Shown in pieces: positions 26,442-38,299 of a stretch of 64,000 nucleotides of DNA. A model generated the notes under the pieces. The model worked only from the letters and a program-made list of their open reading frames with translations, made no database searches and was not told the origin of the DNA. The DNA is taken from NCBI GenBank assembly GCA_036250195.1, contig JAVHZZ010000003.1, forward strand, positions 333,620,375 to 333,684,374. The letters are read 5' to 3'. Positions within the stretch are counted from its first letter, which is position 1. Each line of letters begins with the position of its first letter. Origin of the DNA: Mixophyes australis. Taxonomy: Eukaryota; Chordata; Amphibia; Anura; Limnodynastidae. Position numbers and translations under genes: made by a program.

Positions 26442-28329
26442 GTATGTCTTTATATAGCTTCTATTAAGATAAAAGAGTTATGGAAATTCTGATATGATAC
26501 AGGCTGACATGCAAGATGATCTTTAACCCCATCTGTGTCAGAGATAGGCACTGGACCCTCTATATTTTCTTTGTTTAATTGTGCATTGTACAGTAGGATG
26601 CATATTCAGGAAAGTTTTAGGTTATCCAGTCGTATGGGCTGTGACCAACTCCCGATCGGGTTCTTTAGTTTTTCAGATCTGACTGTGCAGCCAATGATTT
26701 CAGATCGGCCACTACACCACACCCCCAAGCCTTTATATTGTAAGAGAAAGATCTTGTATGAATAAATCTGTTCATTCATGAGCTGCTCTGCTCAACATCT
26801 CTCAGATTTGACCCTAACATGTACATACATTTCTTTGATCAAAACTGAAATATTCGGCAGTCAATTGCTCTGTATCCATAACTGAATATAAGATCTGACA
26901 CAACAGATAAACCATAGATTCTGATCAGACGATGATCAGGATACATAGTCTTTTTGCGGCCATATATACTGTGATTTGTGATCCAATAGGCCTAAAACAG
27001 CGAAGTCACAGCATGTATGAGCGAGCACCTTACTGAAGGGAGTTTTTGAAAGATATCTGGAGGAAAATGGAACAGAGATACAATGAAAAAATAATAATAA
27101 TTGTTCTGTTGGAAAATTACATTCTGCAAGGAGGTGATTTTATAACATCTTTATAAAAGTAACATCTTTATAGAGGGTAGGAAGCATCCTGCAGCAGGAT
27201 TATTTCTTAATTTTTCTATTAAAGGAAAATACAAAATATGTCTAATCAGCCTTTAACCCCTTCAATAAGAAACCGTTCAGGAACACCAGGAATCAAAATA
27301 GTTATATGTAAATGATGCTAATCATATTGTAATTATACAGATAGGGGATCATTACATGTTATTGAAGACAATCACTGTATGGCCATCAGCAAATAGTTTA
27401 TATTCAATAAGCCCCCACTAGTTATATAATGACATGCATTCAAATGAAGTCATATATTTCATTTAAAAATATAAATGACAAAGTGTTACATTAAATATAG
27501 GACATTGTGTAATCAAGAGAAACAAAACAATAATGGGAGCTAATTATCTGCTATATAATAAACTAAAACTATTCCCTGCACAATTCTAAAGAAAATATCA
27601 CCATGAGCTGTACAAAAACTACACTTATTGTAAAGTAAACATATGCCAGATTTATAGATAATATTTAGGTTGACGTCATTTACCTGTACACTTTCAATAA
27701 AACATGCATTATTCTGCAGAGTACATATTTCCAGCCACAGATTATAATGTAAGAGTGCCTCTAGTGGATACAATGTACAATGTTTACAAACGTGTACAAA
27801 GGTGGTATCCTTTAACTCTGCAAGAAGACAAGTTCTTGCTCAGTATATTTTTTTCAGTCCTTTTATATTTACAATAGATCAGGAAACACCTTTATCTCTG
27901 AACAGTTTGCTCGTCATACAAGTGTTATTTTGGGACAGAAGTTTAGCACAGTTTGTGTTACTAATAGAAACAGTATCCATTATATCTATCTGGACATCTT
28001 GTCATTATGTCGTAGTTTGATATGTCAGCTATTATAGCAGATAAATGATTTTTGTGTTTTACAAACTAGTTATGCGATTATTAGTCACATCGTAATATTT
28101 CTTTGCACAACCCCCAATTTTGTACTCACCCTTGCTAACAGCAGTAAATTATTCAAACTATGATTATTACTAATAAAAAACGAAACCACGGGCCACACAC
28201 AAAATCTGGTCCTTGCCAGAAAAGGTTATGAAGGTTACAATCCTGATGTTGCTCTTTTCCTTTTTACACATACCTACCGGTAAAATGTAGTCACTAATGT
28301 AGTCATCTTGTTTGTTTTTTTACCTGCAG
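26442..28329 (+). other. FLRT3: Proposed FLRT3 intron 2
   Basis: 1,888 bp between the GTATGT donor and the TACCTGCAG acceptor. AT-rich, with no recognisable repeat family and no supported ORF. Confidence 0.5.
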
Positions 28330-28356
28330 ACCATCTACTTGAAGCCTTCATTCTTC
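28330..28356 (+). other. FLRT3: FLRT3 exon 3 start and residual 5' UTR
   Basis: The tract TTTGTTTTTTTACCTGCAG ends at 28329 and is a canonical acceptor, so the coding exon should begin at 28330. The 27 bases to the first exonic ATG are in frame with the coding sequence but contain no ATG. This is why the longer open frame starting at 28312 is not the protein start. Confidence 0.75.
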
Positions 28357-30312
28357 ATGACCATGAGTGCTGAAACATGGAACTTTCTTGTTGCCTGGAC
28401 TCAGTTGATGCTATTACTCCGAATGGCACCACAATACGTCAGTGCCAAACCCTGCCCTTCGCTATGCCGCTGTGATGGAGGCTTCATTTATTGCAATGAT
28501 AGGGACTTGACATCTATTCCTTCAGGGATACCAGAGGATGCTACAACCCTGTATCTTCAAAATAATCAGATCAACAATGCTGGCATACCTTCTGATTTGA
28601 GAGGTTTGGAGAAAGTAGAGAGAATCTACTTGTATCGGAACAGTTTAGATGAATTTCCAATTAACCTACCAAAAAACGTTAAAGAACTACACCTGCAGGA
28701 AAACAATATACGGACAATAACCTATGATGCCCTTTCACAGATTCCTTCCATTGAAGAGCTGCATCTAGATGATAACTCTGTGTCTGCAGTTAGCATCGAG
28801 GATGGTGCGTTCCGAGACAACATCTATCTCCGGCTCCTCTTCCTTTCACGCAATCACCTAAGCACAATACCCTGGGGCTTGCCTCGAACGATTGAAGAGC
28901 TGCGGATGGATGATAATCGTATTTCCACTATTGCAGAGATCTCTTTGCAAGACCTCACAAATCTAAAGCGTCTTGTTTTGGATGGAAATCTCTTAAACAA
29001 TAATGGTCTTGCGGAGAGAGTCTTTATGAACTTGATTAATCTGACAGAACTCTCATTAGTACGGAATTCACTGACATCTCCCCCTGCAAACTTGCCAGGC
29101 ACGAACCTGAGAAAGCTTTACCTTCAAGAGAACCATATGAACTATGTGCCACCCAATGCTTTTGCTGACCTAACACAACTTTATCGGCTTGATATGTCAA
29201 ATAATAATATTACATCGTTACCCCAGGGTATTTTCGACGACCTGGACAATTTGACACAGTTATTCTTGCGCAACAATCCTTGGTATTGTGGCTGTAAAAT
29301 GAAATGGGTTCGTGACTGGCTGCAGTCTTTGCCTTCCAAAGTTAATGTCCGTGGGCTGATGTGCCAGGCACCGGAGCGTGTACGGGGAATGACCATTAAG
29401 GACCTTAACAAAGAATTATTTGATTGTAAAGAAAGAATTAATACAAATCCAATCATTATTACAACGACAACTATGTTAAACACTTTACTTCCAGCACAAG
29501 GACAGCGTCCAATATCTGTGACCAAACAGCCAGAGATAAAGCCACCAGATCTCAACAAAATCTACAGAACCACCCCAATACCAGTGAGGAAAATGATCAC
29601 AATTAATGTGAAATCTGTCACTGTTGAAACCATACATATTTCTTGGAAAATTGCATTACCAATGAAGTCATTGAGACTGAGCTGGCAATTGGGTCACAGC
29701 CCAGTTTTCGGATCTATAACGGAAACAATTGTAACAGGTGAAAGAACGGAATACTTGCTCACGGCACTCGAGCCAGAGTCCCCATACCGTATATGTATGG
29801 TTCCCATGGAAACCGGTAACTTCTTCTTGTTCGATGAAACTCCAGTATGCATAGAAACAGAGACTGCTCCACTTAAAATGTACAACCCAACCACAACACT
29901 AAATCGAGAGCAGGAGAAGGAGCCTTATAAAAATTCCAGTTTGCCCCTAGCAGCCATCATAGGTGGAGCAGTGGCATTGGTGGCAATCACACTACTTGCA
30001 TTGGTTTGTTGGTATGTCCATCGGAATGGATCCCTCTTTTCCAGGAACTGTGCCTACAGCAAGGGCCGTAGAAGAAAAGATGATTATGCAGAGGCGGGGA
30101 CTAAGAAGGACAACTCCATTTTAGAAATCAGGGAGACCTCTTTTCAGATGATACCAATAAACAATGAACCAATGTCCAAGGAGGAGTTTATATTACACAC
30201 TATATTTCCATCCAATGGAGTAAGCTTGTATAAAACCAGTCACAGTGAAAGCAGCAGTAACAGAAGTTACAGAGACAGTGGTATACCAGATTCTGACCAT
30301 TCACATTCATGA
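28357..30312 (+). CDS. FLRT3: FLRT3, fibronectin leucine-rich transmembrane protein 3
   Basis: The reading frame encodes 651 residues. There is a hydrophobic signal peptide at about residues 1-30. An LRRNT cap follows with C33, C37, C39 and C46, then about ten leucine-rich repeats (about 50-305) and an LRRCT cap ([12 protein letters not shown]311, C313, C336, C357). Next come a Thr-rich linker (about 362-408), one fibronectin III domain (about 408-505), a membrane helix at about 529-554 and a ~97-residue cytoplasmic tail ending DSDHSHS. N-glycosylation sequons are at N228, N284, N298 and N526. The sequence is recognisable as FLRT3 rather than FLRT1/2, and length agrees with the ~649-residue vertebrate protein. 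FLRT proteins bind UNC5 receptors and latrophilins and modulate FGF receptor signalling; in Xenopus FLRT3 also affects cadherin adhesion through Rnd1 (family knowledge). The frame is open back to an ATG at 28312, but that ATG lies in the intron before the TACCTGCAG acceptor. The first exonic ATG is 28357 (weak context); 28363 (GACCATGA) has the better Kozak context and would give 649 residues. The coding exon has no intron, as expected. Confidence 0.97.
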   Translation: MTMSAETWNFLVAWTQLMLLLRMAPQYVSAKPCPSLCRCDGGFIYCNDRDLTSIPSGIPEDATTLYLQNNQINNAGIPSDLRGLEKVERIYLYRNSLDEFPINLPKNVKELHLQENNIRTITYDALSQIPSIEELHLDDNSVSAVSIEDGAFRDNIYLRLLFLSRNHLSTIPWGLPRTIEELRMDDNRISTIAEISLQDLTNLKRLVLDGNLLNNNGLAERVFMNLINLTELSLVRNSLTSPPANLPGTNLRKLYLQENHMNYVPPNAFADLTQLYRLDMSNNNITSLPQGIFDDLDNLTQLFLRNNPWYCGCKMKWVRDWLQSLPSKVNVRGLMCQAPERVRGMTIKDLNKELFDCKERINTNPIIITTTTMLNTLLPAQGQRPISVTKQPEIKPPDLNKIYRTTPIPVRKMITINVKSVTVETIHISWKIALPMKSLRLSWQLGHSPVFGSITETIVTGERTEYLLTALEPESPYRICMVPMETGNFFLFDETPVCIETETAPLKMYNPTTTLNREQEKEPYKNSSLPLAAIIGGAVALVAITLLALVCWYVHRNGSLFSRNCAYSKGRRRKDDYAEAGTKKDNSILEIRETSFQMIPINNEPMSKEEFILHTIFPSNGVSLYKTSHSESSSNRSYRDSGIPDSDHSHS

Positions 30313-31800
30313 TGCTCAAGGGCACAAGACTTTTTATAGGAACTAAAATGAGTGAATGGGGTTCACTGCTCTACTGCAAAACACTGGATTAATAAAAACA
30401 CAAAAAAATAAAAAAAATTGAAGGAGCAATGTACTGTACATTTGCCATATAATTTATATTTAAGAACTTTTTATTAAAAGTTTAAAAATTTCAGGTTGCT
30501 GCTACGATTAAGTGTAGTTTGTCGCCTGACCACAATTCTCTATTTTAGTATTTTTTGTAATTTGTACTGTACTTTCCTTGCTAATATTGAAGTTACAGAC
30601 CATTTAACTCTTTTTTTTGTGTTCTACTGAGTAAAATGACTTGTTGACTGTGAAGGTGAATTTTTTTGCTGTGTTGAACAATCAGGATTTTTTTTCCTCA
30701 TTTTCCCAGATCTTTGTATTATAAGCACAGGCCGGTTTTACATTTCATTTCTAAACATGGTATAAATAAGATGTAGCTACAAAAAAATTTAAATAATCAA
30801 AACAATTAACAGTATTGTTGGGTCTGTAAAACAAACAAAAACAAAAAGAATTGTACACAATGTTATTCAATAAACAGAAACAAATCCTTATGTGTGTAGT
30901 AATGGGCATTATCAGTTGTTTATAAGAACTACAAAACAAGTTTATGAATATATTGCATATTATGGTTCCATGGCACAAATAACCACTCCCAATATCTCTG
31001 GTTGATTTAGACGTTCTAGTAATAAAACCTCTTTAGGAGCCTTAGAGGTCACTGAAGCCCTCTAAAACAGCTCTCCATGGTCCTTTATAAAATTTTTGTT
31101 TCCCAGTATTTATTTTTTAATCATGAAGAATAACTTAAAGCCATACACTAATACATATTACAATACAGTTTGAAAAGTGCTGCGTATTCTGTAGGTGGTA
31201 TATAAAAAAAACCATAATAAATAATAAATCCAACAGAACATAAGTACAAGCTATATATTGCCTTTCATAAAATATATCCTTAGAATTGTCATTTAAAGTA
31301 GGCTAAAATAAAATAAAACAACTTACATTTAATTTGAGCCACAATTCAATATAGTCAGGTTACATTTTTTTTAAATTATATTATATAAAAAAATTTAGGT
31401 TAATCATCCCTTCCAAAAAATAAATATTTTCCCAGAGCAAACATGTTCATTCCAAAGGGTTCATAGTGCCCATTACTACATAATTGCATATTGTGTTAAA
31501 AATATGTACCATGTTAATTTGTTTTTCCTTTAATTTAATATTTCAAACAAAATACACTTCTGATGCCATACACCCTCCCTTTCTAAATGTTTTTTATTTT
31601 TATTTTAATTTTTTTTTTATTTTTAAATAAATGCCAAAGTGCATTGTATGCCCTTTGGTCAGTATTGTATGTGCCTTGATCCAATGCTACACATATTCAG
31701 CTTTGTTTTATTTTTTATTTTTTTTGGTGACCATTTTTCTTACTTGCGAACTATGAAAAATATTGACCTTATCGCTGAATAAAATGAAGAAAAACATAAC
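30313..31800 (+). other. FLRT3: FLRT3 3' UTR
   Basis: An AT-rich, T-run-rich stretch follows the stop codon with no further coding sequence. AATAAA occurs at 30391, 30869, 31021 and 31778. The last is followed by AACATAACTAC and then a T/G-rich segment (about 31805-31822), which suits a distal cleavage site near 31800. Earlier signals could give shorter transcripts. The length of about 1.5 kb is an inference. Confidence 0.6.
31778..31783 (+). promoter_or_regulatory. FLRT3: Likely main poly(A) signal of FLRT3
   Basis: A canonical AATAAA within CGCTGAATAAAATGAAG. It has a plausible cleavage site 15-25 bases downstream and a TTTTGTTTATTG element after that, the usual downstream U/GU-rich sequence. 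It is the best-formed signal in the 3' region. Confidence 0.55.
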
Positions 31801-31829
31801 TACTTTGGATTTTGTTTATTGAGGGAGAA

Positions 31830-33138
<1,309 letters not shown>

Positions 33139-33139
33139 C

Positions 33140-34549
33140 CTCCTCTATTATCTATCTCACTATCTAGCCCCTGGACAATTATCTCACCCACTCCATAATC
33201 TATATCTATCTAGCACCTTCTGTAAGCTATTTTACTATCTAGCCCTCTCGCTATAGCTGTCTACCTCTGTAGCATAATAATATTATAATTATATATACAC
33301 ACACACACAGAAAATGGAAAGGTTGGTTTGTAAAGATATGATATAAAGATTTATATGGCTAACAAATCTTTTGGAGGATAGTGAAGAACACTTATTTCCT
33401 AAACACAGATCTATTTTCAAAATTCTACCTTTAACATGAAATTAAAACTGATCATTTTGCCATTTAGGTAGTATAGGAAAAACATAAGAGGGCGAAGAAG
33501 CAATATGTAGCAGGCTCACACTGCACAGCCTTAGGTCATCTGTTATCCAAGTACAGCTCACATCATCTTCCCAGAAGGTATTGTTAGCAGTGATTTGGTT
33601 AGGTATTGTATGACATAAGACTGTCTATTAGCATGAATACTTCTGAGCACATCTCTTTTATTGCCAATCATTAAAACCTACAGCAAAACCGATAGTATTC
33701 CATCCTGATTTACTGTATTGCAAATATGATGGTAATAGCAGCTGTACTGTTCATTTGATGCTTTTAGCAATGAGCAAAGTGTTTGTTTCTCCTATTTGTT
33801 TTTTCTTTTGTTCTCTAAGAACTATAGAACCCAATTCCTTCCCTGCCTCATCCTTCTGTAAATGTTTAATGAGATCTTAGTCTACTGTGAAACAATGCAG
33901 GCAGTATAGGGCCTGCACTTAAAAGAAATGCACTTTCTACTTCTAACTTATATTTGTGGAGTTTACAAAATAATTACTGCTTCAATATTACTTACTAGCA
34001 GACAATGGTGAGTTGAGATCTTCACATTTCCAGCACAGGCAGTGATGTAATTTAACAATGAAGATATAAGATCCACAATAGAGTTGTCTAAGTTGATGCC
34101 ACAAATTCCAGTTGGTATAGGACACTATTTCATTATACTAAGGAGGGCAGGCGCAGAAAGAGGGATTAATAATGATGTCAAAATGTAATCAGATTTTTAC
34201 TAGATTCATTTATTCCACATTATGATAAATTTTATGCTGATATTGTTTTATAACCATTGGAAAGTGCTTTCATTTCTGCAGTATGATGTCCCCAGGCTGC
34301 CTTCCCTTCTGACTACAAAATGTATCATGTATATTGAACAGCATAAATAGTACATGTAACATGTAGCACAGAGAACAAGCTGGGAACAAAGAGACCATTG
34401 TGCTATGTGGCTTACGAGGAGCATATTTTAATGCAGTGGGTAATGTGATAGAAATGTCCCTCAGAAGTATATCACAAATGTGCTCCTTAGGCCAAATTGC
34501 AACCATTTTTATGGCAATTAAATTTATATACAAATCAAGATGATGGTGT
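33140..34549. other. No gene recognised
   Basis: Starts with degenerate TATCT-rich sequence and a short ACAC run (about 33296-33309), then apparently unique non-coding DNA. Confidence 0.5.
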
Positions 34550-34557
34550 CTGTAAGG

Positions 34558-34828
34558 CATACCTGCCCACTCTCCCAGAACGCCCAGAGACTCCAGAGTT
34601 TTACTTCTCCTAGTTCCCCGAAAGATCAATTTTTTTTCCTGGATCTCAACAAATTCTTAGTGAAGTGGGCGGACAGGGGGGCTCAATGATGGGATTTGCT
34701 GCCAATAACGTTGTCTTGGGGAAGACGCGATTGCAGCATCTCGCTGTGGGAGGCAGGGCCAAAACCGCCCCCCCCCCCCCCACCTCTGGGATCTCCCAAA
34801 GGGGAGATTGTTAAAGTTGGCAAGTATG
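34558..34828. mobile_element. hAT-type MITE, copy 1
   Basis: 271 bp with inverted ends CATACCTGCC and GGCAAGTATG, flanked by CTGTAAGG (34550-34557) and CTGTAACG (34829-34836), an 8-bp duplication with one mismatch. 8-bp duplications are characteristic of hAT elements. The body contains a C14 run and GGGATCTCCCAAAGGGGAGA near the right end. No coding capacity. Related to the elements at 46744 and 49341. Confidence 0.8.
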
Positions 34829-35141
34829 CTGTAACGGATGCATCTTCTGATGGAAGGAGCTGGATCAGACCATTCCTAGCTATATGTGAGCTGGGCACAT
34901 GAATGCGTCTGAAGTTGCCTCCACATGCTGAAATAAGATCTTGCGGTACTATATTATATGAGATAGAAAAGGTGGAGGGGGTGAATTTGTTGTGGTGCTC
35001 CTTGTTTGCTCGTGACTGCAGAACCTTTTTCCCCTTTTGATGGCTGTTGGTAAACTATAGCTAAGTGCCAAGGATGCGGGGGATTATAGGTGACTGGAAA
35101 CCATCTCAAACCAAAATGAATGGATAAGATATGAATACATT

Positions 35142-35391
35142 TGTGTGGAGTTTGTATGTTCTCCCCGTATTTGCGTGAGTTTCCTCTGGGTGCTCCGGTT
35201 TCCTCCCACACTCCAAAAACATACTAGTAGATTAATTGGTTGCTATCAAACTGACCTTAGTCTGTGTCTGTGTGTATGTTAGGGAATTTAGACTGTAAGC
35301 TCCAATGGGGCAGGGACTGATGTGAATGAGTTCTCTGTACAGCACTGTGGAATCAGTGGCGCTATATAAATAAATGGTGATGATGATGATA
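35142..35391 (+). mobile_element. V-SINE-like element, 5' truncated
   Basis: Has the central conserved block (TGTGTGGAGTTTGTATGTTC, TTTCCTCTGGGTGCTCCGGT, TTCCTCCCACACTCCAAAAA), then TAGACTGTAAGCTCCAATGG and GGCGCTATATAAATAAATGG with a GATGATGATG tail. The tRNA-like head is missing. Same family as the element at 36597-36921. Confidence 0.8.
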
Positions 35392-35399
35392 TGAAATGA

Positions 35400-36595
35400 A
35401 ACCATTGCATAGACTTTTAGGACACTGCAGAAGCAACTGAACAGACTTCACTGTGCAGAGGAGTGTAATTTAAAGACTTCCTCAACAGGGCGTTTATATA
35501 ATGTTTGCTACATATAAGTGGAATGTGGTTCTGCAACTGTGTGCAAAACAGATCAAGTATAATTAGGCATAATTTTGCAAGGGTGATTTTTACACTTATG
35601 AAAATGGTCTTTACTGTATGTTAACTAATTTCCAATTTCACAAATACATTCCCATATTTACAGGTAGAAGTTTCTCCCAACAAACAAGGGGAAGTAATCT
35701 CTAGACCTGCAGCCATTATAGCTACACGTTCTTTAAACCACGGGGAACCTACAGATACAAATAAAATAAAATAAAAAGTTATAGTTAGCCTTTAAGCCCT
35801 TGATGCACACTGGTCTTTAAAGAACATTTAGTTTACTAGTGAATAACTTGCTGTTCCATTTATCAATAATATAGCCGCTCCTTCCCAAGTAATTGTTACC
35901 ATTCATATTGTGCTACCTGTAGTTCACTGACAGATTTTAGAAGAGAGATCTATTCACTTACAATGCGCTCCCATATTTCAAGTGTCAGAGCACACAGTTC
36001 AATTTTACCAGCCTTATTTTGCATGATTCCTGGCACAGAAATGTTATTATCATACCCATTACTTTACATGAACATATGTTAATCGCATATGTAATATTAA
36101 TGTCTTTAATTACAGCAAGACATTTATTTATGTTTGGCAAAACATTTTTTTATAAAACTGTATACTTTGATGTTGGCAGACTGCTTCCTTTTGGCTTACA
36201 CTTCGTGCAAAAATATTCTATAGAAACCACTTGTCTTGCGACACATTTCTCCTCTATTCAACAAGCAAAGGGACAAACTTTCAAACAAATGACATCATTA
36301 GTATGTATTGTCTGACTGTGCTTCATGCTTGTTGGAAAACCACAGTGAATGTGAGGGAGTCTTACAGGGAGATGCCTCTGGCATTCTCAACAATACGAAA
36401 GAGGCATTTTATCCTGAATTGTCAAAATAAGAGAATACATAAAAAGCAAACTTTGATATAAGACTGACATTAAACCTTTATGCTCCAATAGTGTCTGCTG
36501 GATGGCTATGGGCTTTTGATTGACAGACAATGCTGAGGAATTCTTTTAAGATTGTAAAAAATAAAAAAAATTAGGGGGGAAAAAAACAAACTATA
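35400..36595. other. No gene recognised
   Basis: Non-coding sequence; the short open frames at 36.0-36.5 kb have no recognisable domain. Confidence 0.5.
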
Positions 36596-36596
36596 T

Positions 36597-36921
36597 CATC
36601 ATCATCATCATTTATTTATATAGTGCTACTGATTCCGCAGCGCTGTACAGAGAACTCATTCACATCCCTGCCCTATTGGAGCTTACAGTCTAAATTCCCT
36701 AACATACACACACAGAGAGACTAGGGTCAATTTTGAGAGCAGCCATTTAACCTACTAGTATGTTTTTGGGGTGTGGGAGGAAACCGGAGCACCCGGAGGA
36801 AACCCACACTACACAGGGAGAACATACAAACTCCACACAGATAAGGCCATGGTCAGGAATTGAACTCATGAACCCAGCGCTGTGAGGCAGAAGTGCTAAC
36901 CACTAAGCCACCGTGCTGCCC
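36597..36921 (-). mobile_element. tRNA-headed V-SINE-like element, near full length
   Basis: On the minus strand it starts GGGCAGCACGGTGGCTTAGT, with an A-box-like TGGCTTAGTGG and a B-box-like GAGTTCAATTCC (the tRNA-derived pol III promoter). It continues with the conserved central domain (GTGTGGAGTTTGTATGTTCT, GTTTCCTCCGGGTGCTCCGG) and a LINE-like tail (TGTAAGCTCCAATAGGGCAG, GCGCTGCGGAATCAGTAGCA) ending in (GAT)n. About 325 bp, close to complete. The assignment rests on the head-body-tail structure; the exact family name is not assigned. Confidence 0.85.
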
Positions 36922-37707
36922 TCATATCCACAAAGACGTAACTTTTGAGGAAAAAGCTTTGCAAGATTCAAAAGCAGTCACCTAAACACACACATGCACA
37001 GTGGAGGTAGCTGTATTGTGGTCTGAACCAATATTCATAAGAGTGCAGTCCATCAGTCCACTAGCAGCCAGCAGAACACCACACAAACTATGCCTTCTCT
37101 ACAACAGGGCTTCCTGTGTCCTTGATTACTGTGTAGACAATGTTTTCCTGAAATCTGAGTTTTATAGTAAGGTGACTGAAGGGCTCAATTGGCCTTATCC
37201 CTGGCAATTTGCTCATCATTAAAAATGAATAGTGTGCATCAATAGGAGTATGTACAATTATCCTACTGTGCTACGTGATGGATTTCTTCACATGGGGTGC
37301 GCTGTTCAATTACCCAAAGCCTTCAGTTCAGTCTCTGGTACGAGTCAACATATTCAAACATCCAGAGAGGATGATGCCCACTGTGTACTTCCCAGTTGCA
37401 TGCACTGAAGAAGGTGCATCACCAACACCGCTGCTTATATGAAACAGGAGAGTAGTAGAAGAGCAGGCATTTCAGGGACCCCTGCAGAGCAGGTGAATGG
37501 TGCACCTCATTTTATCCTATTAAAAGTGACTTCCACACAACACTAAATTGTACAATGTGCGTGGAGTCTTTTTTTATAACCATCCAACTTGAAAGCTGTT
37601 CTCTAGTTGTGGGTAGTATTACATTCTCTCCAAAGTTTACTCAACCTAAGTCAAAGTTTACGCTTGTTTTTTTTAACTCTTCTTTTGTAGTAAAAACTCA
37701 AAAATAT

Positions 37708-37795
37708 CCCAATTGTAAAGCATTGCAGAGTATGCTGACACTATATAAATACATGTTAATAAAGAAATGTTAATAAATAAATGTTAATACAAATA
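37708..37795 (+). mobile_element. Non-LTR retroelement tail with AATGTTAATAA repeats
   Basis: CCCAATTGTAAAGCATTGCA, then TGCTGACACTATATAAATAC, followed by three ATGTTAATAA-type units. This is a decayed retroelement 3' end like those at 10558 and 43389. Confidence 0.5.
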
Positions 37796-37922
37796 GGTTA
37801 GGTGTAAGTATTTCATGTGTGTGTTGTCCTCTGTGTGTTTCTGTACCGGTAAATGTTGTGTTCTGCATATGGCCTGCAAAAATTGAAACAGTAACAATGG
37901 CTTTCATTTGCCTTAATTTTCA

Positions 37923-38294
37923 GCCTACCACGTCATCACACAGTGGTGGAGGCATGCGGGAAAGCCTATGATGTCATCATACCCTGCCTATGTCATCACA
38001 CAGTGGTGGAGGCATGCAGGAAAGCCTATGATGTCATCACACCCTGCCTATGTCATCACACAGTGGTGGAGGCATGCAGGAAAGCCTATGATGTCATCAC
38101 AGCCTGCCTATGTCATCACACAGTGGTGGAGGCATGCAGGAAAGCCTATGATGTCATCACACCCTGCCTATGTAATCACAAAGTGGTGGAGGCATGCAGG
38201 AAAGCCTATGATGTCATCACACCCTGCCTATGTCATCACACAGTGGTGGAGGCATGCAGGAAAGCCTATGATGTCATCACAGCCTGCCTATGTA
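37923..38294. repeat. 60-bp minisatellite, six units
   Basis: Six tandem 60-bp units containing TCATCACACAGTGGTGGAGG, CATGCAGGAAAGCCTATGAT and GTCATCACACCCTGCCTATG. A diagnostic position reads ACCCTG, ACCCTG, AGCCTG, ACCCTG, ACCCTG, AGCCTG along the array, so there is a three-unit (180 bp) super-period. One unit has TGTAATCACAAAG. Because 60 is a multiple of three, long repetitive open frames (135-160 codons) run through it in two frames. They are artefacts of the array. Confidence 0.95.
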
Positions 38295-38299
38295 GCAAT

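Noticed and set aside
28854..29558. Minus-strand frames of 82 and 125 codons
   Set aside because: Antisense shadows of the FLRT3 coding exon.
37923..38294. CRISPR-like regular repeat
   Set aside because: Units are contiguous 60-bp copies without unique spacers, and the window is vertebrate DNA.
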